Part shown: positions 8,583-18,994 of the stretch, one piece after another | Position numbering within the stretch: the stretch's first letter is position 1 | Layout: each line of letters opens with the position of its first letter | Position numbers and translations under genes: made by a program | The notes under the pieces: model-generated | What the model was told of the DNA's origin: nothing | Database searches by the model: none | The model's input: the letters and a program-made list of their open reading frames with translations, nothing else | Assembly (NCBI GenBank): GCA_000752035.1 | Contig: CCFE01000033.1 | Span: 92,896 to 156,895, forward strand | Direction: 5' to 3' | DNA: 64,000 nucleotides | Origin: Bacillus rubiinfantis | GTDB taxonomy: Bacteria > Bacillota > Bacilli > Bacillales > Cytobacillaceae

Positions 8583-9323
8583 TTATTTTGAGGAATCTAT
8601 CTGTTTTGATAAAAGTCTCGACAGGTTTGTATAAATAATATTTTCAAATTGATTTACATCTAATTTCTTTGAGAACTGAGTATATATTTCAGCTAAATTA
8701 TATCGCACACCTTTTATACTTGTTTTACCAAAGGGAGCATCAGTCTCAATTAGTAGTCGATCTATTGGTATTGTCTTAATTATTTCAAACCCTTTCTTAG
8801 AAACTAACATTGAATAGTTTACAGAAAAATAATAACCTTCTTCTACAATCTTATAAACAAATTCCTTATTGCCCGAAAACCAATGAAAAACAGCAAACTC
8901 CACTTTGTTGTCTATTAACATTCGTAATACATCTTCATCTGCTCCACGAGAATGTATAGACATTATTTTCTTTGCTTTTGCTGATTCAGAACAAATATAA
9001 TCAAATGCTTCTTGTTGCTCTAATTTGGTGTGAGCGAATTCTTTCGAATAGTCTAATCCTACTTCTCCAACATATTTTGTTAAAGGAAGCATTGCATCAA
9101 AGAGTTTCTTATTAAACTTATATTTTTCAACCAATTGCGGATTATATCCCAGCCCCACTTTAACATACTTGCTATCTGGAAATTCATATTTACACTTTTG
9201 AAAAATCTCAGGTAAGTTAGTTACAAATAAAGCATATATTTTATTTATTTCAAAAGAATCGTACATCTGTTTAAAATTCTTAAAGTAGTCGACATGAACA
9301 TGCATATCGGATAGGTTACTCAT
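8583..9323 (-). CDS. qatD: QatD, TatD-like metal-dependent hydrolase of the Qat anti-phage system
   Basis: A 246-residue TatD-family DNase-like protein. Metal-binding signatures of the family are visible: MHVHVD near residue 7 (HxH), GEVGLDYSKE near 88, SIHSRGADED near 119, FHWFSG near 142 and LLIETDAPFG near 188. It is the last of four genes, each overlapping the next by 8 nt, so translation is coupled. Qat (QueC-like-associated ATPase and TatD) is a known defence system requiring all four proteins; its mechanism is not settled. Confidence 0.9.
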   Translation of the reverse strand: MSNLSDMHVHVDYFKNFKQMYDSFEINKIYALFVTNLPEIFQKCKYEFPDSKYVKVGLGYNPQLVEKYKFNKKLFDAMLPLTKYVGEVGLDYSKEFAHTKLEQQEAFDYICSESAKAKKIMSIHSRGADEDVLRMLIDNKVEFAVFHWFSGNKEFVYKIVEEGYYFSVNYSMLVSKKGFEIIKTIPIDRLLIETDAPFGKTSIKGVRYNLAEIYTQFSKKLDVNQFENIIYTNLSRLLSKQIDSSK

Positions 9324-10743
9324 TATTACCTTCCTTTATTCCAGCATACTCTAACAAACCTTCCCCATTTTCCCGCATCATTTCCAAAAGTTCTTCCATT
9401 GACTGACGATACACTCTTTCGTAACCTACTAATTCTTCACTATTTAAAGGACCTTGTCTTATTAAAAGACTCCTAATAAATTCACTATCTTCTTTATTCT
9501 CTATATAACGTCTTAGGCTAAAAAGAACTGCTTTTAAATCACTTGCTCTTCCTTGAATATTGTTATGATTTAATATAAAGTCTCTACTCAACTGGTATAG
9601 GGGGTTATAACCTGTTTTATCTTTTCCTATTTTCACAAAAGAGGCTCTTCTAATTAAGCAGGGATAACAATAACCACAATTACAAGGCGTTACAACTTTA
9701 TCACTTTTCTTCTTATCATATCGAGATAAACATGGATGGGAACATGACAAAGTTCGTGAAGCCAACTGATTAAAAATTGGGTTATTTTTATGCTCTGATA
9801 AGATCTCTCCCTTTGACTTATTCCAGTAGAAGTTCGAAATCCTATTTTCAATGCCAACCTTATTAAGAATATCATTTAATGAATTGATGAAGATAGGATG
9901 TGTTGTCCTTGTACTACAACTTCCAGATCTACTATCTGTTAAAGGAACGTTCACACCAATAAATCCATTTTCAGGTATATACACAGGTATCTTCTCACCT
10001 ATAATGGAAGCGACCGATATTGCTCCTGCTAAAAACAATAATGATCTGCTACGACTGGTGCTTTCAACAGTTAATTTCTGGACTGTTCCACCCTTTTGTA
10101 TTGGTGCAAGTGGGTTGACATTAAACAACAGTAATTCATTTTCTAACTCCGAATAATAGTTATTTATAGAGTCAAATAGCTCTCTTTGCCTATTCGTCAA
10201 AAGGCTGTATTCTCTAAAACCAAGATAAAGAGTGTTCTTATTGTCTTCCGAAAGTGATAATGCACCGCAAAAGGAATCCAACCCACCAGAGAATAAGCTA
10301 ACTGAATCAAATTTATCAATAGAGATAAGATTTTTTACATTTGTTTTATCAGCTCTAAATTTTAAATCTGTCTGCCTAAACTCAAATATCCATTTATCGC
10401 CACTTAAAAAACCTATTGTACGTTCTAAATCTTTTTTAACAGAATTCCACTTCTCAAGTTCTAAGACTGGAATAAATAATTTTATAGTTCTTGACCAATT
10501 ATCGAGGGAATGATTTCTGGGCATCCGCTTGTCTGCACAAAATACACTTGAAGCAATAAGAAGAAAATCTTCGTTAATATTTGAAAGACTCTTTTTCCCA
10601 AACCGTCTCCATAGTTGCTCCATATCAGTTTTGACATTAGACTTGTTTTGTTTATCAAACATACTAAAGATAAAAAAAGATTCCGATGTTGTTTCGGTTA
10701 GACTAAAATCATCCCTATTTTTATTTATCCATATATTATTCAT
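9316..10743 (-). CDS. qatC: QatC, QueC-like PP-loop protein of the Qat system
   Basis: A 475-residue protein with an ATP-pyrophosphatase loop, SLFSGGLDSFCG (about 148-159), matching the SGGxDS motif of QueC, the 7-cyano-7-deazaguanine synthase. A cysteine-rich region near 335-370 (SCSHPCLSRY, then CNCGYCYPC) resembles the zinc site of QueC. The protein is about twice the length of housekeeping QueC, with extra N- and C-terminal helical parts, as expected for the defence variant. The start overlaps the qatB stop by 8 nt. Confidence 0.9.
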   Translation of the reverse strand: MNNIWINKNRDDFSLTETTSESFFIFSMFDKQNKSNVKTDMEQLWRRFGKKSLSNINEDFLLIASSVFCADKRMPRNHSLDNWSRTIKLFIPVLELEKWNSVKKDLERTIGFLSGDKWIFEFRQTDLKFRADKTNVKNLISIDKFDSVSLFSGGLDSFCGALSLSEDNKNTLYLGFREYSLLTNRQRELFDSINNYYSELENELLLFNVNPLAPIQKGGTVQKLTVESTSRSRSLLFLAGAISVASIIGEKIPVYIPENGFIGVNVPLTDSRSGSCSTRTTHPIFINSLNDILNKVGIENRISNFYWNKSKGEILSEHKNNPIFNQLASRTLSCSHPCLSRYDKKKSDKVVTPCNCGYCYPCLIRRASFVKIGKDKTGYNPLYQLSRDFILNHNNIQGRASDLKAVLFSLRRYIENKEDSEFIRSLLIRQGPLNSEELVGYERVYRQSMEELLEMMRENGEGLLEYAGIKEGNNE

Positions 10744-11464
10744 TTAACTCACTCCAAGCAGATAGCATTTCAAGAGATTTTTTGTATGTGTTATTTATGA
10801 TTTTATTACCTTCTTGACCATTCCAATCTATTTCTTGGATTTTCCTTATTGGATAATTCTTTTCAATTGAATTCCTAATATGTGTTTTTATATTTTTCTC
10901 CGCAATCTTATGTTTTTCCAAGTTATCAAATAAACTTAAAAGCTTTTCTGTGAAATTAGCAAAAAAGCAATTTTGTATAAACTTAATAATAAATTCTCTA
11001 ATAAAGTCTCCTGTATCTATTGTTCTCAATACATCCTCATATTCGCTGATGTCATTTACCCCTTTAAAAAGCTCCCTCATCAACTCATTCATACTTTGGT
11101 TTGAAATACTATCATAGAACTCATTTCCACTATCACTGAAATATTGTAGAAGACCTTTACGAACATTTTCAGGAGTTTCATTTTTTAAATGGGATAACCC
11201 AAATCTGTCTAATGTTTCGGAAAATCCATACTTTCTTACCGAATCAATAAAGCTAAGAGCTTTTCGACTCGACTGTATTGCCCTACCTGCATTTGTCCCC
11301 GAACCTCCAGAACTATTCATCGCTTTTGCGAAATTTGAGACAGCTTTATCAACTGATGTTGTTGAGAAATTATCCTTCACCATTTTAGTCACATCTCTTT
11401 TTACGTCTCGCCATAAATATCCTGTTGGTGGTAAATATCCTTTTGATGTTCCCATTCTATACAC
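10736..11464 (-). CDS. qatB: QatB, Qat system protein of unknown fold
   Basis: A 242-residue protein with a Gly/Ser-rich patch (NSSGGSGTNAGRA, about 51-63) and a helical remainder. No enzyme motif is seen. It is identified by position: between the KAP ATPase and the QueC-like gene, overlapping both by 8 nt, exactly where qatB stands in known Qat loci, and by the characteristic N-terminal GTSKGYLPPTGYLWRD segment. Confidence 0.85.
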   Translation of the reverse strand: MYRMGTSKGYLPPTGYLWRDVKRDVTKMVKDNFSTTSVDKAVSNFAKAMNSSGGSGTNAGRAIQSSRKALSFIDSVRKYGFSETLDRFGLSHLKNETPENVRKGLLQYFSDSGNEFYDSISNQSMNELMRELFKGVNDISEYEDVLRTIDTGDFIREFIIKFIQNCFFANFTEKLLSLFDNLEKHKIAEKNIKTHIRNSIEKNYPIRKIQEIDWNGQEGNKIINNTYKKSLEMLSAWSELNE

Positions 11465-13334
11465 CTGCCAAATCCCAAAGTTTTATATCTGCTTTTTTCT
11501 CTTCAACATAATATTTTTTGAGTATTTGGAACGATTCATCGTCCAGTTGCTGGAAAAGTAGAATTTCAGTTAAGGTGATGTCTTTAACTTTTAGCTTTTT
11601 AAATTCCTCAAAAACTTTAGACTTATATTGAGGTAGTAATTTATAAAATTCAATTAATGTTTCTAATTGAGTGTTATCTTGGTGGTACTTCTCTAATACC
11701 CCTTTAAATATTTCATTTCTTGTGACTTCATCCATTTCGAGCATCTGCTCTATCTTCTTTCTTCGTAATGCTATATGCGTTTCCAGATTGCATATTTGAT
11801 TAATATATTTTCTTTCCTCCTGATTCAAGTTTGTCGAGAATAACCTTTTCTCCGCCACTGAATCCCTTGCTAAATAAAAGTAAGGTGAGAGATCTACATC
11901 AGCTAATCTCGGCTCTGTTCCAAACCACCTTTTCATCTTATCGCTTGTCCAGGCTGGATTTTTACTGATATCTTCTATATTTATCGGTTCTCCATCTTCA
12001 CTTTCATCCAAAATTCTTTTTTCAAGCGTACTTAGCTGTATTGGTTTACCGCTATGTTCAAATTGCCACTGAAATAACTCTTTAAATAAATCTCTGTCAC
12101 TATCAAAGTATTCTAATACCATCAATTTAGCTAAAATAGCTAAATTAAACTCTATTTGTTGGATTTCTGCGAGTCTTTTACGAATATAAAATGTGTTTAA
12201 AAATCTTTTAGTTTGACGTGGGTTTCCCTTCAATGAAGAAGCAACAATACTTCCTATACTATTAAAAATCTGAATTTGTTGTTCAAATTCCTCCTGAGTA
12301 GTACCACCTTTGTATTTTAATCCATTGACTGTTATGTCTTTTTGAACAATATCCAATATCTCTGTTCCAGATATTATTTCTCCCTTGATAAAAATACCTT
12401 TCGTTTTTAATTTTTCAATAAGTTGATTTAACGATTCTTCCTCCAAAAACATTTCTGCGATAAGCAATAGCATATAATTCTTAACGTCACTTTCAGCTAA
12501 TTCTGCAATTTTGATAGGAAGCTGAACAATTTTCTCTATATAGTCATCTGAAACATTTATTCCTTCATCGTTTAACTGTGGGTATTTTCTTTTTATTGAG
12601 TATGAGATTATACTTTCATCCATCGCAATAATAAAGGTTGTTCTTGGAACTGAGAGGAATAATTTTATTGCCTCAAGAGTCTCTATGATTCTATCAGGAT
12701 TACACCTATCTAAATCATCAATTAAAATAATGAGATTATCTACAGAGGATTTCTCGATTAATGTACTAAAACCCTCACGAAATCCTCGTATATTTTCAAC
12801 AACATTTTCCTTTGAATTAGTTTTCATGTATTCTTGCTTAAAATTTTGTGCCTTGTCAATTTGCTTCTGTACTTCCTCTGGAGTATCAAATTCGGAAGAG
12901 TTCGGCATCATTATTAATGGTGGTAAACCAGTTATTCCGCTTATTGCCAATGGAATACCCTGTTTTAAAGCTGTTTTCCCTACTGCCATCCAATTAACTC
13001 TCTCCATTAAACTCTTAATTCCATCTTTAGAGCCTTCAAAAAATGTTTTATTTTCTTTCATACCTTGCAATATTGCTTCCATTAAAGCAGTCTTTGCATC
13101 CTCGTATCCTTCAAACATCCATGCATTCACTTTTATTACAGCAATTTTTTTATCGGTATAGATATTTGTTTGTTCTTCTATTAAATTTAATAATGTTGAT
13201 TTGCCACTTCCCCAATTTCCGAAAAGTCCAATAGTTAACGGATTCATTCGTTCGCTAATCGCAATTTCAGTAATCAAATCGGCATATGGTCGATACGCCA
13301 GCATATCAATTTTTGAAGCATCATCAGCCCACAT
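11457..13334 (-). CDS. qatA: QatA, KAP-family P-loop NTPase of the Qat system
   Basis: A 625-residue KAP NTPase. Walker A is GLFGNWGSGKSTLLN (about 37-51) and Walker B is LIILIDDLDRCNPDRI (about 198-213), both typical of KAP proteins. A hydrophobic stretch (about 126-143, PLAISGITGLPPLIMMP) between them is the usual KAP membrane-associated insert. It heads the four-gene operon; the promoter must lie in 13335-13440. KAP NTPases occur in several defence systems, and the qatBCD genes downstream fix this one. Confidence 0.9.
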   Translation of the reverse strand: MWADDASKIDMLAYRPYADLITEIAISERMNPLTIGLFGNWGSGKSTLLNLIEEQTNIYTDKKIAVIKVNAWMFEGYEDAKTALMEAILQGMKENKTFFEGSKDGIKSLMERVNWMAVGKTALKQGIPLAISGITGLPPLIMMPNSSEFDTPEEVQKQIDKAQNFKQEYMKTNSKENVVENIRGFREGFSTLIEKSSVDNLIILIDDLDRCNPDRIIETLEAIKLFLSVPRTTFIIAMDESIISYSIKRKYPQLNDEGINVSDDYIEKIVQLPIKIAELAESDVKNYMLLLIAEMFLEEESLNQLIEKLKTKGIFIKGEIISGTEILDIVQKDITVNGLKYKGGTTQEEFEQQIQIFNSIGSIVASSLKGNPRQTKRFLNTFYIRKRLAEIQQIEFNLAILAKLMVLEYFDSDRDLFKELFQWQFEHSGKPIQLSTLEKRILDESEDGEPINIEDISKNPAWTSDKMKRWFGTEPRLADVDLSPYFYLARDSVAEKRLFSTNLNQEERKYINQICNLETHIALRRKKIEQMLEMDEVTRNEIFKGVLEKYHQDNTQLETLIEFYKLLPQYKSKVFEEFKKLKVKDITLTEILLFQQLDDESFQILKKYYVEEKKADIKLWDLAGV

Positions 13335-13437
13335 AAACTATTTCACTCCAATATATAAATTATTTTAATATTCCGCCAAGAAATTCCTTATTACTATTCT
13401 CTCTTTTCTACCATTTAATTTCAATTTTTTTCTAACT

Positions 13438-13465
13438 AAAAAAGACACCTTCGTATCAGGTGTCC
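13438..13465 (-). terminator. Intrinsic terminator at the end of the tns operon
   Basis: GGACACC and GGTGTC pair on the minus strand and are followed by six T. The hairpin overlaps the last codons of tniQ and closes the tnsABC-tniQ transcript before qatA. Confidence 0.75.
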
Positions 13466-15315
13466 TTCACTTTTTTACATTTTACATATTCCATGTAATA
13501 ATCCTTTAGTGCTTCGTTTTTTATATCACGTATACCAGCTTTTCTTGCTATCTTCCACCACGCTGATTCCTCTGCTTCACTATTGTCTATTGCCCATCTT
13601 ATTCTTCTTTTTTGAAAATCAATTATAGTCTCAATATTAGACTTTAAGTAAACATTTGTCATAGGGAGTTTTGTCATATGTTTTTCCAACAATGCCAAGT
13701 TTCCAAGCTTCTTACCAATCCTACTTATTGTAATTCTCTCTGGTTTTTCATTTGTACAAAGCAGTCTCTCTACGGTTTCTTTTACCATTTCAAGCATCTC
13801 TCTATCTCTAAATCCCCAATCAACACTTTCAACCGATTTCTTTTTTACGGGACTTGGGCTATTCTTTTCTAACCACTCTTTATCATTTCTATATAACTTC
13901 ATATACAAAGCCTTATTTTCTTTTCTCAGTTCCGTTTTTGACTTTTGCGGATTTTTCTCTTGTAATTTAAGCCAAGCTTGCTTTTCAAAGTCTATATCAC
14001 ATTGCTCAATTGCAATTTCCTTTTTATTCTCGTCTAATGCTAAATAACGTTTAATTGTATTTGTATCCGCTCCCATTTTCCGAGACAATTCTCTTAACCC
14101 AAGCCCCATTCCTGCATATTCCTGCAACTTTTCATTCCAAACATGGCCATACTGCTTTACCCTTGTTTTACGATAACGATCATTTTTATTTTTATCTGGT
14201 CCTCTTCTTGTGTAACTAAATCCACAACGAGGACAGGTGAATGTACCAATTGGAGCTTTTTTTTTTTCACATAATGTAATGATAACTTCCTCTATTACAG
14301 GTTGATGGTGATACTGACATACAGTATTCAGACAATACCAGTTTGGATGTCCAAATGGTTCTTCAATCTCTTGATTAAATACATCCTCTAACGACAAGCC
14401 CAGTGCCGACATCACTAATAAATGTCGTATTGGATGAAACGACTTTCGATTTTTCTGTACAATCATTGATAACCAATCACCTTCATTACTTAATGAGGAA
14501 AAAAACAACTGAAGAACTTCATTATCATAAAATGAAGAAAAATACTCCCGCCATGTTTTTTGTTTAACCCTGCCAGTGTAATATGCCATGTTCATTTCCA
14601 CTAACTTGCTCCGATATTTATGATCAAACCATTGCAAATCATGCTTTGGGAAAGGATCACTCATTAACTGCTCTATATATGGTGCTAACTTTTCGACAAT
14701 ATCCAAATAGGCTGTTTTCGTTTCCTTCTTAACTCCATTGAATACATATGATTCTTTTGCTACGATGCAATTATTTGATGTCGGTATATGAAATCGGTGT
14801 TTATTATCTGGAACTGTTCTTACAGCACTGTTATATAGAGGAGATAAATGCTTTAAACAACAGTGAATTCCAGGAATTTGATGACTACGATGCCAGTAAT
14901 GTTCGCCATATTTCTCTTTATCTTCTTTCATACATTCTGGGCAAAAGCGTAAGTTTTTATTTTGAGATACGCCACTTGCATTTATCCCAGCTCTTACATA
15001 AATGGATTTACCATCATCACTACACATAGATTGATAGATTTGCTGACTTTTCTCTTCGGAATGAAAAGCAGTAAAAAACAAAAACATCGTATGCTTATAA
15101 ATCACTTTTTGCTCATTAAATATACCAGCATTATTTATACTCTTTACTAAAGAGCCAATGCCAGATGGTAAAAAAACCGAAGCCGTTAAGCCCCGATTTT
15201 CAAAAATATCATCTAAAGTTCTTTTGTAACTTATATTCCCACTACGTACATGGTATCTGGCACATACACTATACAACAATTCATCTGGATAAGGAGTAGG
15301 AAAAAATATTAACAT
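13456..15315 (-). CDS. tnsD: TniQ/TnsD target-site selector of the Tn7-like element
   Basis: A 619-residue TniQ-family protein. The N-terminus (MLIFFPTPYPDELLYSVCAR) is the family hallmark. It has a zinc site at about 128-160 (CPECMKEDKEKYGEHYWHRS, then HCCLKH) and another zinc-ribbon-like pair near 332-385 (C-x4-C, then FTCPRCGFSY). A helix-turn-helix (GLGLRELSRKMGADTNTIKR) near 408-427 would bind DNA. The length matches TnsD-type proteins that direct insertion behind glmS, and the element's end indeed lies just past glmS here. It starts one base from the tnsC stop. Confidence 0.92.
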   Translation of the reverse strand: MLIFFPTPYPDELLYSVCARYHVRSGNISYKRTLDDIFENRGLTASVFLPSGIGSLVKSINNAGIFNEQKVIYKHTMFLFFTAFHSEEKSQQIYQSMCSDDGKSIYVRAGINASGVSQNKNLRFCPECMKEDKEKYGEHYWHRSHQIPGIHCCLKHLSPLYNSAVRTVPDNKHRFHIPTSNNCIVAKESYVFNGVKKETKTAYLDIVEKLAPYIEQLMSDPFPKHDLQWFDHKYRSKLVEMNMAYYTGRVKQKTWREYFSSFYDNEVLQLFFSSLSNEGDWLSMIVQKNRKSFHPIRHLLVMSALGLSLEDVFNQEIEEPFGHPNWYCLNTVCQYHHQPVIEEVIITLCEKKKAPIGTFTCPRCGFSYTRRGPDKNKNDRYRKTRVKQYGHVWNEKLQEYAGMGLGLRELSRKMGADTNTIKRYLALDENKKEIAIEQCDIDFEKQAWLKLQEKNPQKSKTELRKENKALYMKLYRNDKEWLEKNSPSPVKKKSVESVDWGFRDREMLEMVKETVERLLCTNEKPERITISRIGKKLGNLALLEKHMTKLPMTNVYLKSNIETIIDFQKRRIRWAIDNSEAEESAWWKIARKAGIRDIKNEALKDYYMEYVKCKKVKDT

Positions 15316-16899
15316 CTAACTTACCCCCTTGAAATCTTTAATAACTCCCGCTCTTTTTAGTGATTCGTAATTTGTTAGTCCTTGTTCCTTTCCAGTCTTC
15401 ACAATATTTCTTAAATCATCTTTGGTGTTTTTCACATTATCATCCTTTCCTCCAGTCTTGATCTCTATGGATGCTTGAAAAGCCTTTTTAACTATCTGTT
15501 GTAAATCAGTAAGTTGATTCTCTTCCAAAACTTGATTTACAGCCCTTTTAGCACTTTCTTTTGAAAGACCGAGCAGGTTCAAACGAAAAATAGCTTCTTC
15601 TTTTAATTGCTTGGTATCACTGCTTCTATTTATTTGTTTCGCAGATTTAACAAAAGAGGTTTTTTCCAAATTAATTCGTTCCGTTTGCATGGCTTCATCA
15701 AACGGTAAAGAGATATCTTCGTATTGTGCAATTGATTTGATATCTCCTGACTTTAGTGCATTTATCATTGGTTTTACTAACTTAAGATTTTCATCTGCAA
15801 CTTTACTGATTAATGTCGAGGATAATGTTTCTTTTCCCGTAGCAATTGCTCTTGTTTGAGACAAGGCAAACAATTTAAGTGCTATATCAATGACTCCCTG
15901 ACTTTCTTCATACATTACATGGACATATTCATCGGTTAGTTCAACAGGTTTTAGCACCCACTGATATTGCCAAATAGCCTCCAAGAATATTCTCCAATAT
16001 TCATCCTGCTGTAATCGTTCATAGATCATATCTCCTTGTCCACTTCCACGACGAGCTTGCCTAAATTCACGTTGTAAAACATTCATTGCTTTAGGTGTAC
16101 CAATTAGGATTAAAGGTGTACCAATCACATTACTTAAAGTGACAAAAAAGTTCAGCATTAAATTTGCTCCCGTACCCCGTAGACTTATGTTTTGAATTTC
16201 ATCTATTACTAAAATGCCAAGACCAATGCTCCTGCATATTTGCGTCATGATAGGAATTAGAGTATTTACTGATAACTTATTTGCACGACCGTATTTATTG
16301 AAATATTCAGTTCCAAGCAAACCATCAACTGATATAAAAAATTGGTTAACCAATCCTTTAACTGATCCATCATGTGGACATTCTAATCGTAGCCAAACCA
16401 GTTGTGTAAAATTAAATTCACGCTCTCTATACTCCGAATGTACAACCACTTGAGGCATTAATTCTAAAATTTTTGCTACTGCTGTACTTTTTCCCACACC
16501 CGATGGACCAATAATAGTAAAGCTTCTTGGAATAGCTTGATTGAACCATGTATTACTTTTTGACAAGATTGCTTCATGACCTTGAATCATCGTAGAGGCA
16601 TACATTGGATTTAAGGGATTCCTGCCAATGTATCCTTGTCTAATGAGTCTTGAAATACGACTTTCCATATCAATATGTGCGGGAAGCACTTGAAATATAT
16701 TAAATAGCCTTTGGATGAGGTGGAGCCGATGTTGTCCATCAAACTCTCTTTCTTGCTGATCGAAAAACGGGTAATAACTTAGTAGCTCTACAACATCTGA
16801 TTTAGAATAGATTTCTGGGAGTGCTTCTATTAATGGATGATTTTGATATTCTTTAATAACCTGTTCACGATACACCGCCTGATGGAAATTTTCATTCAT
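15316..16899 (-). CDS. tnsC: TnsC, AAA+ regulator of Tn7-like transposition
   Basis: A 527-residue AAA+ ATPase linking target choice to the transposase. Walker A is TIIGPSGVGKSTAVAK (about 130-145), Walker B is GILVIDEIQNISLRG (about 229-243), and a sensor segment LILIGTPKAMN follows. It lies in a tight operon: the start overlaps tnsB by 8 nt and the stop abuts tniQ. The C-terminal part (after about residue 400) is basic and less conserved, as expected for the TnsA/TnsB-interacting tail. Confidence 0.93.
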   Translation of the reverse strand: MNENFHQAVYREQVIKEYQNHPLIEALPEIYSKSDVVELLSYYPFFDQQEREFDGQHRLHLIQRLFNIFQVLPAHIDMESRISRLIRQGYIGRNPLNPMYASTMIQGHEAILSKSNTWFNQAIPRSFTIIGPSGVGKSTAVAKILELMPQVVVHSEYREREFNFTQLVWLRLECPHDGSVKGLVNQFFISVDGLLGTEYFNKYGRANKLSVNTLIPIMTQICRSIGLGILVIDEIQNISLRGTGANLMLNFFVTLSNVIGTPLILIGTPKAMNVLQREFRQARRGSGQGDMIYERLQQDEYWRIFLEAIWQYQWVLKPVELTDEYVHVMYEESQGVIDIALKLFALSQTRAIATGKETLSSTLISKVADENLKLVKPMINALKSGDIKSIAQYEDISLPFDEAMQTERINLEKTSFVKSAKQINRSSDTKQLKEEAIFRLNLLGLSKESAKRAVNQVLEENQLTDLQQIVKKAFQASIEIKTGGKDDNVKNTKDDLRNIVKTGKEQGLTNYESLKRAGVIKDFKGVS

Positions 16900-18994
16900 C
16901 CGTTCCTTTCAATCCTTTCTTCTGAAATTTTTTGATTAAAAGTAAATCAGGATCGAGGGAATTTTCTTTATTTCCATTCGTTCTATCTTTCAAGTCACGT
17001 TCTTGTAATAGCATTTCTTTTTCAAATTGACGATTCCTCTTAATCCCTTTCAACCGACTACTCTTACTAATTTCAACAACTTCTTTCTTAGCCTGTTTTT
17101 CAGCTTTTTTAACTATTTCTTCTATATCTTCCAGCAATTGAATTTTCCCCGTTAATTCTTCTTGTTTATGTTCGGTTTTCTTCATCTTTTCATATTGATG
17201 CAGATAATCCACATCACATATTGAGGTAGATCTATAACGATGTTGATGATCCAATAAAAAGCATCTCTCAAAACTGTTTTTGTGAATTCCTCTGATATAG
17301 ATGAAATCCATTTCTCTCGGATCGTAAGTGATGTCAACTTTCCAACTCCCGTTTAAACGGGCTTTAACAAACCACTGTTCTTTAAGTGCTAAAGTAGAGC
17401 CATAATAAATATTTTTAAATTTTATTCCTTTACCCGTTACAGTTGCCGTTGCTCTTGGTAATAAATGAAGCATCATTAAATCTTTTGAAATTGTTCTTAG
17501 TTTCCCTGCTCTATTTTGAATACCCCAATTCCATAGTTTTATAGGAACTGCTTCTATTCCAGACTGTATTAAGTCTTTATCTCGCACGTATTGGTCAATA
17601 ACATGATGATTGTTATAATATAGAACACACTTAATTACAATTTGTGTAAACTCTTTTAACGTTAGCTTTCCTGCTAAGCGATAATCTTTTGCACCTCGCT
17701 TTTGAAAGTCCGAATGAACTGCTCCAGGTAATAAGGGCTTAACCTGTATGTTTAGTAATCTAAAGTGCTGTTCCACTATAGATTTGAAATCGCCCCGATA
17801 TGGTGCTGAATTCTCTATTTTAATATTTAGCTCTTCTGTTAAAATATTGGATGCATTCGATAATAGCTCTGCCCTATCTGCTACAAGGCAAGCTGGCAAG
17901 TGTGACGTTGGCCAGTCTGCTTCCTCAATCTCTATGTCATACCTTTTGCAATACTCCTTTTTGTTCTCTACCATGTTCATCAGTGCAATTCGTGCTTGTT
18001 CAAAATTTGGTCCATCCAGAGAAACATGGATGCCAACGATCATCCTTGACCAAACATCCTTACAAAAATATAGAATTGGTCTCCCGATAATCCAATTTCT
18101 ATTAAATTCACTCACTAAAAACACATCTGCTACGGTAGAATCAATTTGAACTTTTTCAAGAGGAAATTGAACTTCACTTGTAGCACTACTTAAAAGTGGT
18201 CGATAATTCAAATCGAAGTGGCGTTTACCATTTTTAAGAATAATTGTTTTTCTATCATCTTGCTCCTTTCTTAACCAATACACAAACTGCTTATAAGTAG
18301 GTAATAATTCAGGACATTCCTTCAACTCTTTTTTATAAAATTCTTTAATCATTTGTTCATATGCAAAACGCAGAGTTACATTGTTTTTCTTTTCATAAAA
18401 CCTTCTTTTAGCGATTCTAAATACGTTTTTAGTTTCTTCATCTATATTAACTCCCTGTGTTCCAACAAATTTCCTTGGTCGCCCACGCTTTACGGTACTA
18501 TCGGATTTATCCTTTCCTCTACCACCGCAGTTTTGAAAATCTGGAAGTAGAGCAGTTTTAGTCATTCCACGTTTCCAATATCGTTTTAAATATTTCAAAA
18601 TCGTTTTCTTTGAGAGTTCAATTTCTGTCGATAATTCATGGATAAGTTCATTTCTTTTTTTACTTATCAACAGGTTTTCCACACCATTTGATAACAGTTT
18701 GTTGATAACTTTCCAAGCTTGCTCTTGTAATGCTAACGATTTCTTACTAATATGCGAGTCTATATGGAGGTTTGCCCATGGATCCGTTTGTATGAATTCA
18801 ATATGTTTATTTGTAATCATTTCTTCGATATCACTTATTAACCTTTTATTCGGTAATGTATCATCGAAAATGTTCACAAGGTAACACACTTGGTATTTTT
18901 CATCTATCCAAATGACTCTTTCGATATGGTTATGGTTGTATTTATATTGAATCAACTGATTCAAGGAAATGACCACTATATTCACCACCCTCAT
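16892..18994 (-). CDS. tnsB: TnsB, DDE transposase of the Tn7-like element
   Basis: A 700-residue Rve-fold transposase that binds the element ends and joins 3' ends to target. The catalytic triad is visible: Asp in VQIDSTVADVFL (about 276), Asp in CLVADRAELLS (about 365) and Glu in FKSIVEQHFRLL (about 401). An N-terminal helix-turn-helix region and a basic C-terminal tail are present. The first ATG at 18994 overlaps tnsA by 53 nt. A GTG at 18976, closer to a GAGGGTGG site, may be the true start. All three catalytic residues are kept, so strand transfer should be functional. Confidence 0.93.
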   Translation of the reverse strand: MRVVNIVVISLNQLIQYKYNHNHIERVIWIDEKYQVCYLVNIFDDTLPNKRLISDIEEMITNKHIEFIQTDPWANLHIDSHISKKSLALQEQAWKVINKLLSNGVENLLISKKRNELIHELSTEIELSKKTILKYLKRYWKRGMTKTALLPDFQNCGGRGKDKSDSTVKRGRPRKFVGTQGVNIDEETKNVFRIAKRRFYEKKNNVTLRFAYEQMIKEFYKKELKECPELLPTYKQFVYWLRKEQDDRKTIILKNGKRHFDLNYRPLLSSATSEVQFPLEKVQIDSTVADVFLVSEFNRNWIIGRPILYFCKDVWSRMIVGIHVSLDGPNFEQARIALMNMVENKKEYCKRYDIEIEEADWPTSHLPACLVADRAELLSNASNILTEELNIKIENSAPYRGDFKSIVEQHFRLLNIQVKPLLPGAVHSDFQKRGAKDYRLAGKLTLKEFTQIVIKCVLYYNNHHVIDQYVRDKDLIQSGIEAVPIKLWNWGIQNRAGKLRTISKDLMMLHLLPRATATVTGKGIKFKNIYYGSTLALKEQWFVKARLNGSWKVDITYDPREMDFIYIRGIHKNSFERCFLLDHQHRYRSTSICDVDYLHQYEKMKKTEHKQEELTGKIQLLEDIEEIVKKAEKQAKKEVVEISKSSRLKGIKRNRQFEKEMLLQERDLKDRTNGNKENSLDPDLLLIKKFQKKGLKGTDE

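Noticed and set aside
9316..10743. Housekeeping queC for queuosine synthesis
   Set aside because: It is twice the normal length and locked between qatB and qatD, with no queD, queE or queF nearby.
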